Positions 12,683-26,900 of a stretch of 64,000 bases of DNA are shown here, piece by piece. Position 1 is the first letter of the stretch. Every line of letters begins with the position of its first letter. Both the position numbers and the translations under genes were made by a program. Source of the stretch: Zygaena filipendulae (Eukaryota > Arthropoda > Insecta > Lepidoptera > Zygaenidae); NCBI GenBank assembly GCA_907165275.2, contig OU015654.1:3179501-3243500 (forward strand), in the 5' to 3' direction. The notes below the pieces were generated by a model. That model was not told the DNA's origin. It was given only the letters and a program-made list of their open reading frames with translations, and ran no database searches.

Positions 12683-13159
12683 CTAGCTGTGCCCCGCGGT
12701 TTCACCCGCGGTAATTTCGGAGTTCCCGCGGGAATACCCTATGTCCTTCTCTGCACCCCTGACAACGTGCATGCCAAATTTCATCCAAATCCGTTCAGTC
12801 GTTTTTGCGTGATTGAGTAAACGTGTGCGAGGATAAGAGCTCGAAAGCGCATTTTCATCCGACTTGCTTTAAATTTATCGTCACTGCTCAGCTCCTATGT
12901 GTCTTAGCGTTATGTTATATAGCCTATAACCTGCCCAGGAGTACGGACTACAATCGTACCAAGTTTGGTTAAAATCCCTTCAGTAGTTTTTGACCCATGC
13001 GTGCACATACAGACAGACAGACAGAAGACAGACAGACAAAAAATTTACTGATTGCATTTTTGGCATCAGTATCGATCACAATTCATCCTCCAGTATTAAT
13101 TTTGGATATATATTCAATGTACAGAATTGACCTCTCTACAGTTTTATTATAAGTATAGA
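12683..13159 (-). mobile_element. Helitron-like non-autonomous element
   Basis: The left edge is A|CTAGCTGTGCCCCGCGG and the right edge TTATAAGTATAGA|T. Reading the minus strand gives TC...CTAG between A and T. The perfect CCGCGG / CCGCGG stem with loop TTTCAC or GTGAAA is seen at 12693-12710. A GACA microsatellite lies near 13010-13040. Confidence 0.8.
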
Positions 13160-13229
13160 TAAGAATTAGGGTCAATGTATACATAGACGCGGATTTTACT
13201 AGCTGTTTTATTATAATGGGCATGTTGAA

Positions 13230-13553
13230 TAATTTTTATTTTTTAGTTCGTCTTGTAGATTAAGTATTAAAAAATATTGGACACGTATTTTTTCTTTTTT
13301 TTACGTAATCAAAAAATAACAGCGATACATTGAGTTGAAATTTCGCGTGACGTCACTAGCCAGTGCAGTTTGTATGGCGGCTTGTAGCGGTAAGTGACGT
13401 CACGAGCCCCCACCCTAAATTTTAATGCGCTTTATCTCTATGTATTTTCATTTATTTGAAAAATAAAAAAATACGTGTCTAATGATTTTTAATTTTCTAA
13501 CTGACGGACTAACTAGAATTTTAATTTTCGAAAGTCTTCAACATCCCTATTCG
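13230..13553 (+). repeat. CRE-bearing MITE, copy 1
   Basis: The outer ends GGGCATGTTGA and TCAACATCCC are inverted, as are the inner segments AGTTCGTC and GACGGACT. The core contains two TGACGTCA palindromes (about 13349 and 13395). Related copies lie at 25612-25935, 37084-37345, 48040-48362, 51960-52303 and, truncated, 57320-57497. No coding capacity. Confidence 0.8.
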
Positions 13554-16500
13554 TATAACGACGGTACGTAACGGTAGTAATTGGCCTTCTGCCAGACTAT
13601 ATCTACAGTCTACACGTTTCAGCATTTCCATCAACTTTTTGTTTAGAAATGACCGATGCCGTCACGTGACCGATCGCTAATAGTCAAGGTTACGGTAAGA
13701 AGAAACATTATAGATATTAGTTATACAGAAATATCTTTTATTCAGTGCGCAAACTTTGTCAAATTAAACTTAAATCAGTTTTATTAAACATCTATTTTTT
13801 AATTTGATAAGTCATGATATAAAAAAAATTAAGCTATAATATGTTTACTTTGAAATTGATTTTATGGCTACTCCGCCTGGGGGGGGAGGGGATTCACCCC
13901 CGCTGCAACACCCCCGCGTATTCTGTATTTAAGGTAAAAACATACAATGTAGGTATAGATCTGGGGGCACGGTAGTGCCCCGCCAAGACGAGCCAGCAAA
14001 GCGCAAGGGCACTACCTACCTTTTCTCGAAGCGTTTCGTCGTTTTTTTGAACCCTTGTAACTTGGGTCTGGATTATACCAGATAAACAAAATTTTCGGAA
14101 TATGTTGTCAATAGCAGACTTATTAAATGTATAAAGTTTTAATTGTATAGCTCCCATCCTTTAGATTTTATTGATATCTAAAAAACCTCGATTTCGTCAC
14201 TGACTCACTGATGATCATCAAAATTCTTAGGGTACTTCCTAATGTCCTAGAAAGCTGAAATTTGGTATGTAAGCTAGTATTAGTAAACAAACAACAAAAA
14301 AATTATAAAACTTGTAACTTTTATCTCCCAACCCCTTAAATTAGGGGATGGAAGTTTGTATGAGACTTCTGCAATTTTGACTTACAAAAAGAAATGAAAT
14401 CCCAACAAAAACATTTTTATGTAAAATGTTGCCAAGACGAGACCATATGCCAGCACTTTCAAAAAGTTATCAGATCTTATGTAGAGCCAAGCTTCTAACT
14501 CTACACGCCTAACTTCACAAACTCTACACCTTAGCCAAAATATGTGGCTGTATATTTTATATTATATGTATATTTTATTTTATATGTATATTTTATACTA
14601 GCCGAGCAGTTGACATTAGGCTATTGTAACTTACAAAATTACAAACCGATTCACTTAAAAGCGAGAAATAAACATTTTTTTATCTACGTACCACTACCTA
14701 CGTATTGTTGTTACAAGCCTCATGAGTCGTGATACTTAAACAAACAGTCGGTTTTACTTGTATGGGCATAAGTCCTAACAAATTAAAAATAGAACCATTC
14801 AATCATAATTTGCGTCAAGTGGAATGTGTCGACCGCGTTTTCCGCGTATTTTCACGGGCCCAGTGAGTTACGGTAATAGTTTAATATTCATGAGAGCGTG
14901 TTGTAGTTGTTAGCAAAATTAACGCGACAACAATAACTCCTGAGCCATCGATTTGACACTTAACTTTGTCTCAATGTTAGCTCTACCTCACATGATACTG
15001 CCCGGCGATCCTCACTATCATTCTTTATATTAAGATATTTGAATTTAACCAAAAAAAAATAAATGAAAAACTAACAGAAAGTTATATCTCCAGATTCACT
15101 TTGTATTATTTTGATCTATGAAAATATCGTAATGAAAATTTTAACAGTCGTAGTTAGGTACTTACTTGATACTTAGTGCCTACTTGAATACATTTCGAAT
15201 TTTGGAGGATTCAACAAATAGATGTTCTATATCAGCTAGAAAATAAAGTGAAAATTGAAATCTGGGTGGAATCATTACTGCGTTATCTTTACTAGATATA
15301 AATTCTTCAACAAATAGGTATATAAGGATGATTATGATAACAAAATAACACTATATGTAAACAAAAAACAACTAGTTCGTTAATATTTGGTTATAAGTAG
15401 GTACCTACCTCATTATTACGAAAACGTCTTTAGAATTTTGTCGCAAGTCGCAACTGTAACTTTGAATGAAACTTTACCTACAACTTACAGCCATGGACAA
15501 ATTGGGGAAACAGTAAAAAGGCCAAAAATATATTAGAAAGCAATTAAATTTCCACTACACAACCCAATTCGCCCTCACTAGATAGCATTTTTTTAATCTT
15601 GCTATTGCAATTTATCCCAACTCTACCTTCGACTATAATTTCAATAATAATTAAACAAACGTCAAAGCTACATAATAAATGCAATGAATAAGTAGGTACC
15701 AGTATACAAAATGTTTCACCTCAATACAGATAATATATAATAGGTATCTACTATACTCCTCAACAAGAAACGTTTGGACTATGGAATAGAAGCATGGAAG
15801 GTGAAAAAACTGAAATGGTTTTTAATGTTTATTTATAGCTTATAATATAAAAAACTATACAATTTTGTTATTTGTTATATGAGAATAATATTAAGAAACA
15901 GTGCACATACATTTTATTACCTAGAGGTTTATCAATATTTTGTGGCCGAGTTTCGTTTTCGTTTTTTTGATAAGAACGGCATTGAATGATACAAGAAACA
16001 ATAGTTCCTAATGATACAAAAATATGCAACATACCTAGTTACCCTAAGTACTATACGGATAGGTACATACGATTTTTAAGGTTAAAAATGGTAGGTTAGG
16101 TGTACGTAAAAATAAAGAAAGATTTGATTATCTGTTGGTCAAACAGTCCTGCGGTAAAATTTGTGTGCACGTTGTATTTCTGACTATATTATTTATGTAC
16201 TTAGTAAGTATCAAAATATTAGAAATTATTATTCTTTATGCCTTATGAAACGTTGTAAGTAAATGTATTTTTTTGGAGTAAAACTTCTTTGATTACGAGG
16301 GAAAAACAATTTTTTTTTTCTTAACGCGCTGTGTTATGGTCATAGTTAATGGGCCCAGGCGTAGCAACCAGATTCACTAACCACAGCGCAGCGCAGTCAA
16401 ATGGAATATCAAGGCTTAAAATGGGTAAATTTTTCAAGATATCTAGCTTTTTAATAAACCAAAAATTATAAAATAAAATAAAATCTCAACTTGACTTCTT

Positions 16501-16991
16501 TGATGCGATTTTGTAATTGAGAATTTTTTTTTTCGAAGCCGCTTAAAAATGAATCATACCCACTCTATTATCGCTACTTAAGAGTTAATTTATTTATCTA
16601 TTACTAATGATAATAATTATTAATTTAAAATAAATGTACTTGGGCATTAAAATGTCAACCCAATTATTTCGTAGGTATATGATGTTAATTGGCATTTAAA
16701 ATTAATGAACGCCTCTATGATTGCGGCAATTTTGTTTTAAAAATCTTTACTTAAAATTAACTAATCATTAAAACGACTCTGAGAGCGGCCGTTATAGACG
16801 TACATAGTTTTAAGAGCTTTGTACAAGTTCCTGAGGAATAAAAAAAAACCTACTCAAAACGAGGTGAAACACTTTACAATATAGCAAGCTCTGTAGTAGA
16901 GGAAGGGAACTTTTAAGCTTATTAACAATTATTATATTTATCTAATTGATGATGCAAACAAGTGCATATTATTTGCTAAACTGAAAATTTA
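13554..16991. other. No gene seen; repeats and AT-rich DNA
   Basis: The minus-strand frame at 13894-14157 and the low-complexity frame at 14544-14732 have no motif. A segment near 16270-16345 is the reverse complement of 24160-24240, so it is a dispersed repeat (shared TATGACCATAACGCG-like and CAAAGAAGTT cores). A half-copy of the foldback family of 6838-7082 lies at about 16680-16800. No exon can be supported. Confidence 0.5.
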
Positions 16992-17262
16992 TCCACACTA
17001 ATATTATAAATGCGAAAGTATCTAACTCTGTCTGTCTTTCTATCCGTCTGTCTGTCTGTCTGTGTGTCTGTCTGTCTGTATGTCGGTCTGTCTGTTACGT
17101 TTTCACGCCCTAACGGCTCAACCGATCAACATGAAGTTTTACATAGGTACACGTTCTCAGGGGTACAGAAAAGGACATAGGGTAGGTACTTGTTATCCCG
17201 GAATTCCCGCACGGACTTCGAAAACACGAGAGTGAAAACTGCGGAGTGAAATCTATAGCTGG
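16992..17262 (+). mobile_element. Helitron-like non-autonomous element
   Basis: It starts A|TCCACACTAATATTATAAA and ends TATAGCTGG|T, which still fits the CTRR terminus although it differs from the usual CTAG. A CTGT microsatellite at about 17031-17095 expands the 5' part. Confidence 0.65.
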
Positions 17263-17659
17263 TAAAGTGCGATAAGTTGTGGATAGGAATGTTTCACGCG
17301 ATTAGTGTTCTTGCACCTCGTCCGATCCGAATCCGAGAAAACAGAGATCTTGAAAACTAAGACCGAATTCGGATGTCGCTTGTGAACTTATTAAACGAAT
17401 TAAAATTTATTATTTATTATTAGAATTTATATGAGAATCCATACGATCAGAATTCCGTCTTTCGAAGCCGAATTTCTCCAAAGTGTGCATAAACTCTCGA
17501 ACCAAAGTGGTAACAAAAACAATTGGTCCGATTCGGAAGCACTCGCAGTTTTTTAGATCCGTATTTTCTCGGATTCGGAACGTAGGTACGCAGTGCAAAA
17601 GCATTATCTGTGGCAAAAGCGTCCTAAACAGTTACGAGAGAAATTAATTTGAGTAAACC

Positions 17660-17922
17660 ATGCATTCAGTATTTACTTCAGAGTTCAGTTAGCAACTAGC
17701 ATATGAGGAGGGTGGACGCGTCACTCATATTAAAATGTTCGTTCTAAATACGTAAAAGTTTGTATTAAAACGTGATTTTTGAAACTAATTCTACGAAGTC
17801 AGTATAAAATATGTGTTAATAAGTTTTGTAAGTTACGTACGTTACGTTGTGGTTATAATAAAAGTAAAAAAAATTGTTTATTGCAGTAGATTTTTTTAAA
17901 TAGTGCACTTTGTGATAACAAA
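17660..17922 (+). promoter_or_regulatory. Possible promoter and 5' UTR of transporter gene 1
   Basis: Two arthropod initiator-like TCAGT motifs occur at about 17665-17670 and 17685-17690. A splice-acceptor-like tract, TTGTTTATTGCAG, ends at 17886. The translation start at 17923 is in strong context (ACAAAATGG). A further non-coding exon may therefore precede the ATG. All of this is inference from motifs. Confidence 0.25.
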
Positions 17923-20900
17923 ATGGTTGAAGAGAAGTAAGTTTTAGTATAATTTATTTATTATTTTGTGCCCGTTTTACTTGCTTGTCAACCCTGACCT
18001 GTACCTATAGTTCGATAGGTTCGATACCTATATACCTACCTTGTATTTGTACAATCTGTTATTCAAAGAGTTTACTAGTTTATTTATTTTTGATAGGTAT
18101 TATTTTTAATGAATGAAAAGAGGTTTAAAAATGAATTTAATAATAATAACTTACCTAGTACAACATGCATTATTGTTATTACACAATGATTAATATACAA
18201 GTTGAACACGTGTTTAAAAAATCTATGGTAAATTGTTATCGGTACAAGTGATAGAATATTACAATAATAATACGTAAAATTAATAAGGAAAAAATCTGTA
18301 ATTAAGCGTAATATAAACTTGAATTTCAACTTCGTAATTAGAATTTTAAAATTAAAATAAACGTAAATTTGAAATAAAATATAAATAATTAGACTTATGG
18401 ATTATTATTATTATATCTATTATTGTTATTATTTATTTATTCAAAGGTTGACTGCAAGAAATCCCCTCGTGGGATAATTCACCTTTGAACATAAGTTAGC
18501 TGCTTATTTCAATTTTAGCAATTTGTAAAATTTTTGGGTTGAAACTTCACTTAATCGAGATTTAATTTGGGTGAGTTGCTGTTGGGTATCTAAATACGGA
18601 AACTGTTCTAAAATATAGAACTACGTTATAATATTTTTAATTAAGATGTTTTTGTCGTAGTGTTATAATTTTTCTATTTAGCAAGTAGGTAGGTAGGTAC
18701 CTACCCATCCGTAAATTTTTTTTACCATTAATTCGTTCTACAGTTCTTCAGTTTAAAAAAAAATGTCGTAGGTTACCTATGATAGGTAGTGTTCGTTCAA
18801 GTACATTAACATCAATTCTATGGTTTTGTTGGACAAATTAATATATCAGTCCAGTTTTTATATTTTTAACCGACTTCCAAAAAGGAGGAGTTTTTGCATT
18901 CGGCTGTATGTTTTTTTATGTATAGAAGTCGGTATTAATTTTTATCTAGATTGCATAATAATAAAAGGCTCTCTATGGTTTGGCACACAGGTAATAAATT
19001 GAAATTGAAAAGAACTTTACCTAGTTGAAACAACACACAAAATTACAAAGCACGTGAACAAACGAGTATACGTATATATTGTGGGTCCGCTTCCTAACCG
19101 CCAAAAAGGCTCCGCCAAACACATGTACAAAGGTAATTAATTGCATAAAATTGCAGCGCACTACCTTAAAGTTTATTAACTTTTGTTCAAATAAAATCCT
19201 GAAAAGTCTATAGAAATTGGTATAGGTGAATAATTCTAATTAAAGGTTTTATAAAATATATATATCAGCCGTGAGTTTATGTTTACATTTGATGATGTCA
19301 ATGTGCAGTGTGGTTAGAACTTAGAGGTTAATAGCATTGTCTAAAAACAAAAGAAGTAGTCGACTTAATTTATGTAGGTATATTTTAGCAAAAATTTCCC
19401 TAAAATTCCTGAAATTGTAATGTACGTCATACCTAGTAGCAGTGCTAATTTCCATTTTATGCCTCTCGCGCGACCAGTGGCGCTAGGATGCGTGCCTCGA
19501 TATATTTATCACACGAAAGATAAAATTGTCGATACGACAAATATTTGTGGGCGTCCAAGCAAAAAGGTTCAATAGTGGGGTATTGAGTTAAGACTAGATT
19601 CGGTATCTAGAATAATCAATTGATAGTAAAAATTGAAAAAATATTCAAAAACTGGCACATATTTTTTTATTAGGCATGTGATTCTGGAATAAGCTTTATT
19701 TTTATATATTATTGTAGATTAAGGTATTTTATGAAATTGTAAATAATTGAGCATTTATTAATATAATCAATTAAAATCGCGGAAGTATTTTTTTCACTCA
19801 ACTTTACAAAAGTCTTATATCTCGGAAGAAGGAGCCTTTTTGCTTGTACGCCCACGTTTATCACCGTGACAAGAAATGACAAAAAATTTAGTTTTTGGCA
19901 GGAACCATAGATGGCGGTTTCATCATTTATTTTCGTGGCGATTAAAACAATTTTAAAAGTAGATTCTGTTGTGCTTATGAAATTTCTTAAAAGTTAATAG
20001 TTCCTAACCAATTTTAGAAAAGTTCTAAAATCCTTTTCTAACCGCGATAGACGCCATAAGGCAGTCGCAAGTAGGTAAATAAATAAAAAATACCTATACA
20101 TATACAAAAAATTTACACTAAAGTTTGATTGCTTTAGCAGATAAGATAAATGGGAAGAATTTATAAACTACCTACTTTGATGGTCCCCCTGTTATATTAC
20201 ACGAATCAATTTCGGGGTTCCCGCAGGAACTCTTCGTGTCAGGAGGAAAATCCTATTTCCTATTCTAACGGCCGTACTCAGAGTCGTTTCAATGATTACT
20301 TGATTTTAAGTAAAGATTTTAAAAACAAATCTACCGCACTCTTTCAGAGACGTTCATTAAATTAATGTTAATTGAAATTCAAATAATTAAATTTAATATA
20401 ATATATTAGTAGATATTATATATCAGTTTAATATTACTCAGGGATAATTGGAAATTTATAGATTTTAAGAATATCAATTTGAAGATTTTACTTTTTGAAT
20501 TTAATTTATTTAATATAATTTATTTATTTAATTTAATTTATTTAATATAATTTATTTATTTAATTTAATTTATTTAATATAATTTATTTATTTAATTTAA
20601 TTTATTTAATATAATTTATTTATTTAATTTTATTTATTTATTTAATTTAATTTATTTGATGCAATTTATTTATTTAATTTAATTTATTTAATCTAATTTA
20701 ATTTACTGAATTTAATTTATTTAATTTAATTTTTGTTAAATTTTATGGGTTATTTTCCTGATGTAAATGAATTTTAATTTAATTTAATACTACTACTTTG
20801 CATTTTTTTCGCCTTTCATTCCTCGTATTTATAATATTTTCGTATTATTAATATTATATATATTATTAATATTGAATTCTGATTGATTTATAATAAAGTA

Positions 20901-23900
20901 ATACCATGTTATTCGCAATTAAGAACGAATATTCATTTTATCGCGCTCACCAATCGTCGACGATAAAAATGTGAGAAAACAACGACAAAGTAGACAAAAA
21001 CACATTCAAAAGTGCCGCATGTTAGGGATTGTCGACAATTTTATCATATATCGTTTTCTGCCATACAAACATTTTTTGCTGCCATGTTACCACTGGTAGA
21101 CAAAACGATATAAGTACGAGTTTGTCGTCGAGAATCGATAAAAGGGCTCGATAAAATTTTGTCATGTGCCGCATCTTAGCTCCGCAGTCGATCTATTGTT
21201 GGCTCAATTCCAGACTATCGCAGTCAAGTGTTTTGGTGATATTTTTAATGCAAAAGTGATTATAATGACACCGGTCACTAACCTAGCCCCATTGTTTGAA
21301 TACCTTTCTTTCTGTTGATGAAAGTGGTATTTGAGCGAAATAATTGAAAATATGATAAAACATTTGTGGTATTTAAGCGAAATAATTGAAATGTTGTTGT
21401 TAAAAAGTATGCGGTATATTTAAGCGAAATAATTGAATAATAAGATGGACTTAAATAATAGGTAAGCCAATAAAGCAGTAATTATGTAATTAATTTATAT
21501 TAAATTATTTGAAATCTTAATAGGAACTGAATAACCTACACTGGTCGACGATCAGCGCACGGCCCAGGCCGCTGGATCTAGAATATGTTCTGGAAAATTT
21601 TCACAAGACTTCTTTTTTATAAAATAGGCAAGCTAGATATTTTTTGAGTTCTAACCACTAAGGCTATTTAAGTCGTACCGAACTACGACTTAATTAAGTT
21701 AACTAAGGCTAATTAGCCTTAGTGGTTGATATTTCAAAAAATGCCGCATTTGTTGTGACCAGCAAAGGAGTTATAACACCTATTGTTACTACACCTGTAA
21801 AAGGTAACTATAAGTGTTAAGCCCACTGTATCGTATTTAAAACTTGAATATCTAGAATAGTATTCAAGTATAATAGTTATTATATTGCTTACTGACTGGA
21901 AATAAATTAGAGGTCTAACTTAAAAATTCATGTAAAACGGAAACACGGATAATTTTCGTGTTATCACGATGAGTGATTAAGTTATATCAGGGGATGATTT
22001 TTTGAATAACCTATTTTTCATAGTTACCTACTAACATCATATGGCTAGCTAGCTATACACCTTTTTAATTGGTTATTTCTGTGAATATACATCTATACAT
22101 GTATATATGGGTAGGAGGGACAAAATCTTACTGTATCTATTACATACCATTTTCCTCAATGCCAATACACAAATTAATGACGAGAGAAAGCGCTTGAGTT
22201 TTCTTTGTTTCAATGGTTTGTTTTTTTTACCTATTTCCTTTTCTAATTTATGCTTAGAGTAGGTGTGACTGTGAGTGCAGTTTTATGAAAAAAACCGGTG
22301 GGCGGGCGCCGCAGCTCAGTGCCAAGGGGCTTTAAAATACATTTGATTTTTTTTTCATTCATCACGTGCGGTATTCAATGTCACGTTATGTAATATGCTT
22401 TTTCCATATAGATTGAAGTAAGTTACGCGTTCATACTATTTCGGTTTTTCTCTAAATTTAAATTATTGAGTCAAAAATTAAATGTTGCTTCATAATGTTG
22501 CTCAATTTGATTATATATTTTTCACATGATTGAATCCCGAAACTTTGACTTGTGTGTGTTAACCCGGGATTCCCGCGAGAACTCCGAAATTAACGTGGGT
22601 GAAACTGCAAGGAATAGCTATATGTTAGTGCACCATTGTAACACTTTACTTTTTAAAATAAAAACTGTAATAACTAATGTTGTCTTTAATCGATTGCGAT
22701 GAAAAGCCTATTTGCTTATGTTTCAAGTTAGACTAAGAAAAGCAATTGTGCGAATTTTATTTTATTCTGTTCAGTTATTACAGGAGCCATTCGGGAAGGG
22801 GGCAAAATATCACGCTTGGTCACAGTATGGGGTAGGGCTTAGGTAGGAAATAAGGAAATAGTCAATATTCTTTAGTGGAATCTTGCGCTTTATCGAGACA
22901 TTTTAAAATATTCAAATTTTCGTAGTAGACCCCCTGCATATATTATTTTCATTCATTTATCTTCAATACGTAATACGTAGGTACGTATGTAGAGTCACCT
23001 CTTATTTTAATTTTCGTTATATACTCATATATTTGATAAGATATGTAGTTGTAGGTAAGTACCTTCCCAACCGCACAGTACCTAGGTATCTCTGCATTAT
23101 CTGCATCAAAGAAAGCCAACACTGCGTATTTTTTGTGATGATATTATTTTAATACACATAATATTGGTTTAACACTTATGTACGTGATAGTTGTGATAAA
23201 GTCACATTACGTCGGCGTGTTAGATAATATTATATTCACATAGGTACTTATAATATATATATATATATATATGTATTATGTACATTATATTAATACACTT
23301 CGCTGTGTACTTGTCAGCTGTCAATCATTGCGCCACTCATATCTTATCAGGCACTAATATATATAGATTTCAGTGCTCACGTACTTTCCAACATGCATTT
23401 CCTGCCAGTGTTTTTTGGAGTTTACTCCTTAAGAATCGATTATAATATAAGCTCGGGGTATGAGTAAATCAAAGACATTCTGTACAATAAAGGAGTAAGG
23501 GCGGGCGCCCACGAGCAACTTTTGTCTTCGCAACTAATTTGTCTTTCACATCAAGTCTACGGGTTAGTATGAAAGTGCGTCAAAAGTCTCCTGACTGTCG
23601 CGTCGCTACATGTGCGCACTTTCATACTAACCCGTAGACTTGATGTGAAAGACAAATTAGTTGCGAAGACAAAAGTTGCTCGTGGGCGCCCGCCCTAAAC
23701 GTAGACTTCAAACCGTCGTCGCGTGGTAGCACAAACCAATAATAATGTTACGTGTATTTTTGGCTTTTGGATTGTTTCTGTATTTATTTTCAGCTTTTTA
23801 GTATAGGTATAGTGCATTTTTGTGTTTTTGGAAGTCGATTTTATTCTTATTAATCCAATCGTCAACCAGATCTTTTATTAAGTTTATATAAAGTCTATAG

Positions 23901-26900
23901 GTAAATGACGATAGACAAAGAAGGCTACCTTGTGCATTAATTCAAAGGTGAACAAAACAAAGAGGCGAATAGATGATGATAGAGCTCTGATAGAGATGAA
24001 AAAATATTTCATACAGCTCTGTATACTTTCGAGATTTTTCTCTTTTAGAATTTAGGGTATTCAATGTTTAAAAGTATGTCAGTGTGATTTGATTTACATA
24101 ATATAATAGAAGTTTAAGTCTATTGATACCCATTTAAAAAGAAACAAACAGGGCCCTTATTCACTATGACCATAACGCGTCGCGTTAAGATAAGACGCCA
24201 CTTAAATTGTTTTACCCTCGTGTTCAAAGAAGTTTCACTTTAAAAAATACATTTAGAACTTTCTTTTGTCATAAAGAATATAAATTTCTTATATTTTTGC
24301 ATCTGGAGCGTTAGGGATTGTGTTTTTCAGTATGCTTATATTTAAAGCTCAACTTAATGGAAATGTAAAATATACTTGTGTTCAATTTAAGTATATAGAC
24401 TTTTTTATCACGTTTCCTTGTAAAATAAACTTGTATTAAATGATTCACTAATTTTGTATAATTTCAGTTAAGCTTGTTTATTTCTTTGTATCTATAGGTG
24501 TATAGAAAATATTAGTAACAGGTACCTCTGTACATATGTACAGAGGTACCTTGAAAATTAAGCTTTGAATAACTAAACACTATTTATGTTTAATTACCAC
24601 TGTCTTCATGTTTTCTTTGTTTATATGTGTACAAAGGAGATGTGTCCGTCGACACTCCCGCCTCTACATTATGGACAGTCAGTTTCATAATTGACTCGAA
24701 AAACAACGCTATCGCTAAAAACTACATAATATATTAAGTAGATGTGTGCGATCAGGAATTGGTGCAATCTAAGAGGTTAAAAATAAAATAAAACTTCTCA
24801 GGGCCCGATAGCGAAGAATTTTGTCACATATTATTTTCTAACGTTACACGTTTAGAGATTTCGTGTTGTTGTGTCATTACATTGATTTACTTAATTATAG
24901 GTACGTAATTTGTGAACAGATTTTTCCGTTGCAATCAAAAACATGGCGGTTTAGCGATTACAATATGCACGTTTTGACACCTACAATAAACCTAGCAGTC
25001 AACCAAAATAAAAATAATTCAAAAGATGAAGCACAAAGTCGCTATTTTTCTGATTGAAACTGAAATATAATAGCAACAAGAGTTACATAATTGCCCTGCT
25101 GATACACGTCTTCGAAGTCCCAAGGCCAGTTTCTATTTTTATTCTTCTCTTACTTCGTAAAAATTCCACAGCGCAAACGCACTCTCATAATATGGGAAAG
25201 GAACTACTTTACGAAGTCACTTCGAAAATCGGTCGAAGTCGGTCGAAGTCCTCGTGAAAACGTATTGCTTTTATTGAAAACCAATTGACTAAGTTGGTGC
25301 TATGATTATTTATTAGAAGTTTTAGTATGACCTGCTGCGATATCCGACTGTACTTATTCGGTATAGGACGTTATTGAGATTAGTTCACGGTCACCAACGT
25401 CGTCTGTGGAAGACGATGGTCGCTTTACGTAGATCTGAAATTCACGTGTTTGCCGACTGCCAAGGTTTTTTTACCGACTTCATTTTTAAAATTATGAGTA
25501 CGTCTTCTTAATGTTTCAATATAACATTTATAATTATTCTCATTAAATACTTATTCCCCGCGGTTTAGTCCGCGCATGATGCCCTCGGCAAATCTCTATT
25601 ACACGTAATAGGGATGTTGACAACTTTTTAAAATCAAAATTCTATTTAGTCCGTCATTTAGAAAATTAAAAATTATTAGACACGTATTTTTTTATTTTTC
25701 AAATAAATGAAAATACACAGAGATAAAGCGCAGTAAAGTTTAGGGTGGGACTGGTGACGTCACTTACCGCTACAAGCCGCCATACAAACTGCACTAGTTA
25801 GTGACGTCACGCGAAATTTCAACTCAATGTATCGCCGTTATTTTTTGATTACGTAAAAAAAGAAACAATACGTGTCCAATATTTTTTAATAATCTACAAG
25901 ACGGACTAAAAAAAGAAATTAGTCAAATAACCTACATATTATAAAAAAAATGTAAACTCAATCCCAACAAAAACATTCTGTAAAAAACTATGCAAGTCTC
26001 GCTTGTTTATCTCTAAAAAGTAATGAAATCTAGGCAAAGTCGTGCCAAGTAAAAACTACTGAATCGATTTAAAAAATTCTTTCACCATTAGGAAGCTACA
26101 TTATCCCTGAGTAATATAGGCTTTATTGTAATCCGAAATTCCCGGAGAAACTCCGAAATTATCACGGGTTAAACCGCACGGGGTAGCTAGTTGTACCATA
26201 TAGGTAAACCTCAATTTTTATTTTGTAATATATTTTATTAGATGTTGTACAGGCAGGGACACGATACTTAAGTAGGTTTTTAAAATATTAAAGTCTCACT
26301 TCTTTTAGAAATGTATTATTTATTAATTTTAGTAACAAAAAAATCATAGATATGAATTATTTTTGTATAATTTTACATTATTCTTCTATGCCTACCATAA
26401 ATGTATTTTTTCTGGTTCGAAAGTTATAATATATTTTTGACCCCTCCTAGCATTCATCGAGCTGAAATATATGAGACAGCTTCGGTTTTGATAACAAACA
26501 GAAACGATAACTTTGGGATTCAATAAAAGCTTTTTCAAAGCAAATTCAGAAGAATCATAGAATAACAGTTATTTTATTTTTTCTATATAAATTATTGAAG
26601 CCTATCCACCTAATACTCGTAGGTACCTACATATTAAGATCTTATACTTTTTATCGATATTATGTATTAATTATTAATTTGATGATGATGTCAGTGGATG
26701 ATGGTCATGCGACGGGAACATGTATATGTAAACCTATATGAGATTAACATAGATGTAGGTATACTATAATTTATACAATAAGCTGACAATTACTATATTA
26801 TTAGACGAGTGTTTGTTACGAATGAAAACATGCTGTGTTATCTGCGAATAAAATAAAGTACATCCACATTTAGTAACAGTATCATGTTCACAGTATAATT

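Noticed and set aside
14544..14732. 62-codon frame with repeated YFILYV
   Set aside because: It is translated from a TATATTTTAT low-complexity repeat; no gene evidence.
17031..17095. CRISPR-like or satellite array of CTGT units
   Set aside because: Simple microsatellite inside a Helitron-like element; there are no spacers. The similar runs at 46340 and 59241 have the same explanation.
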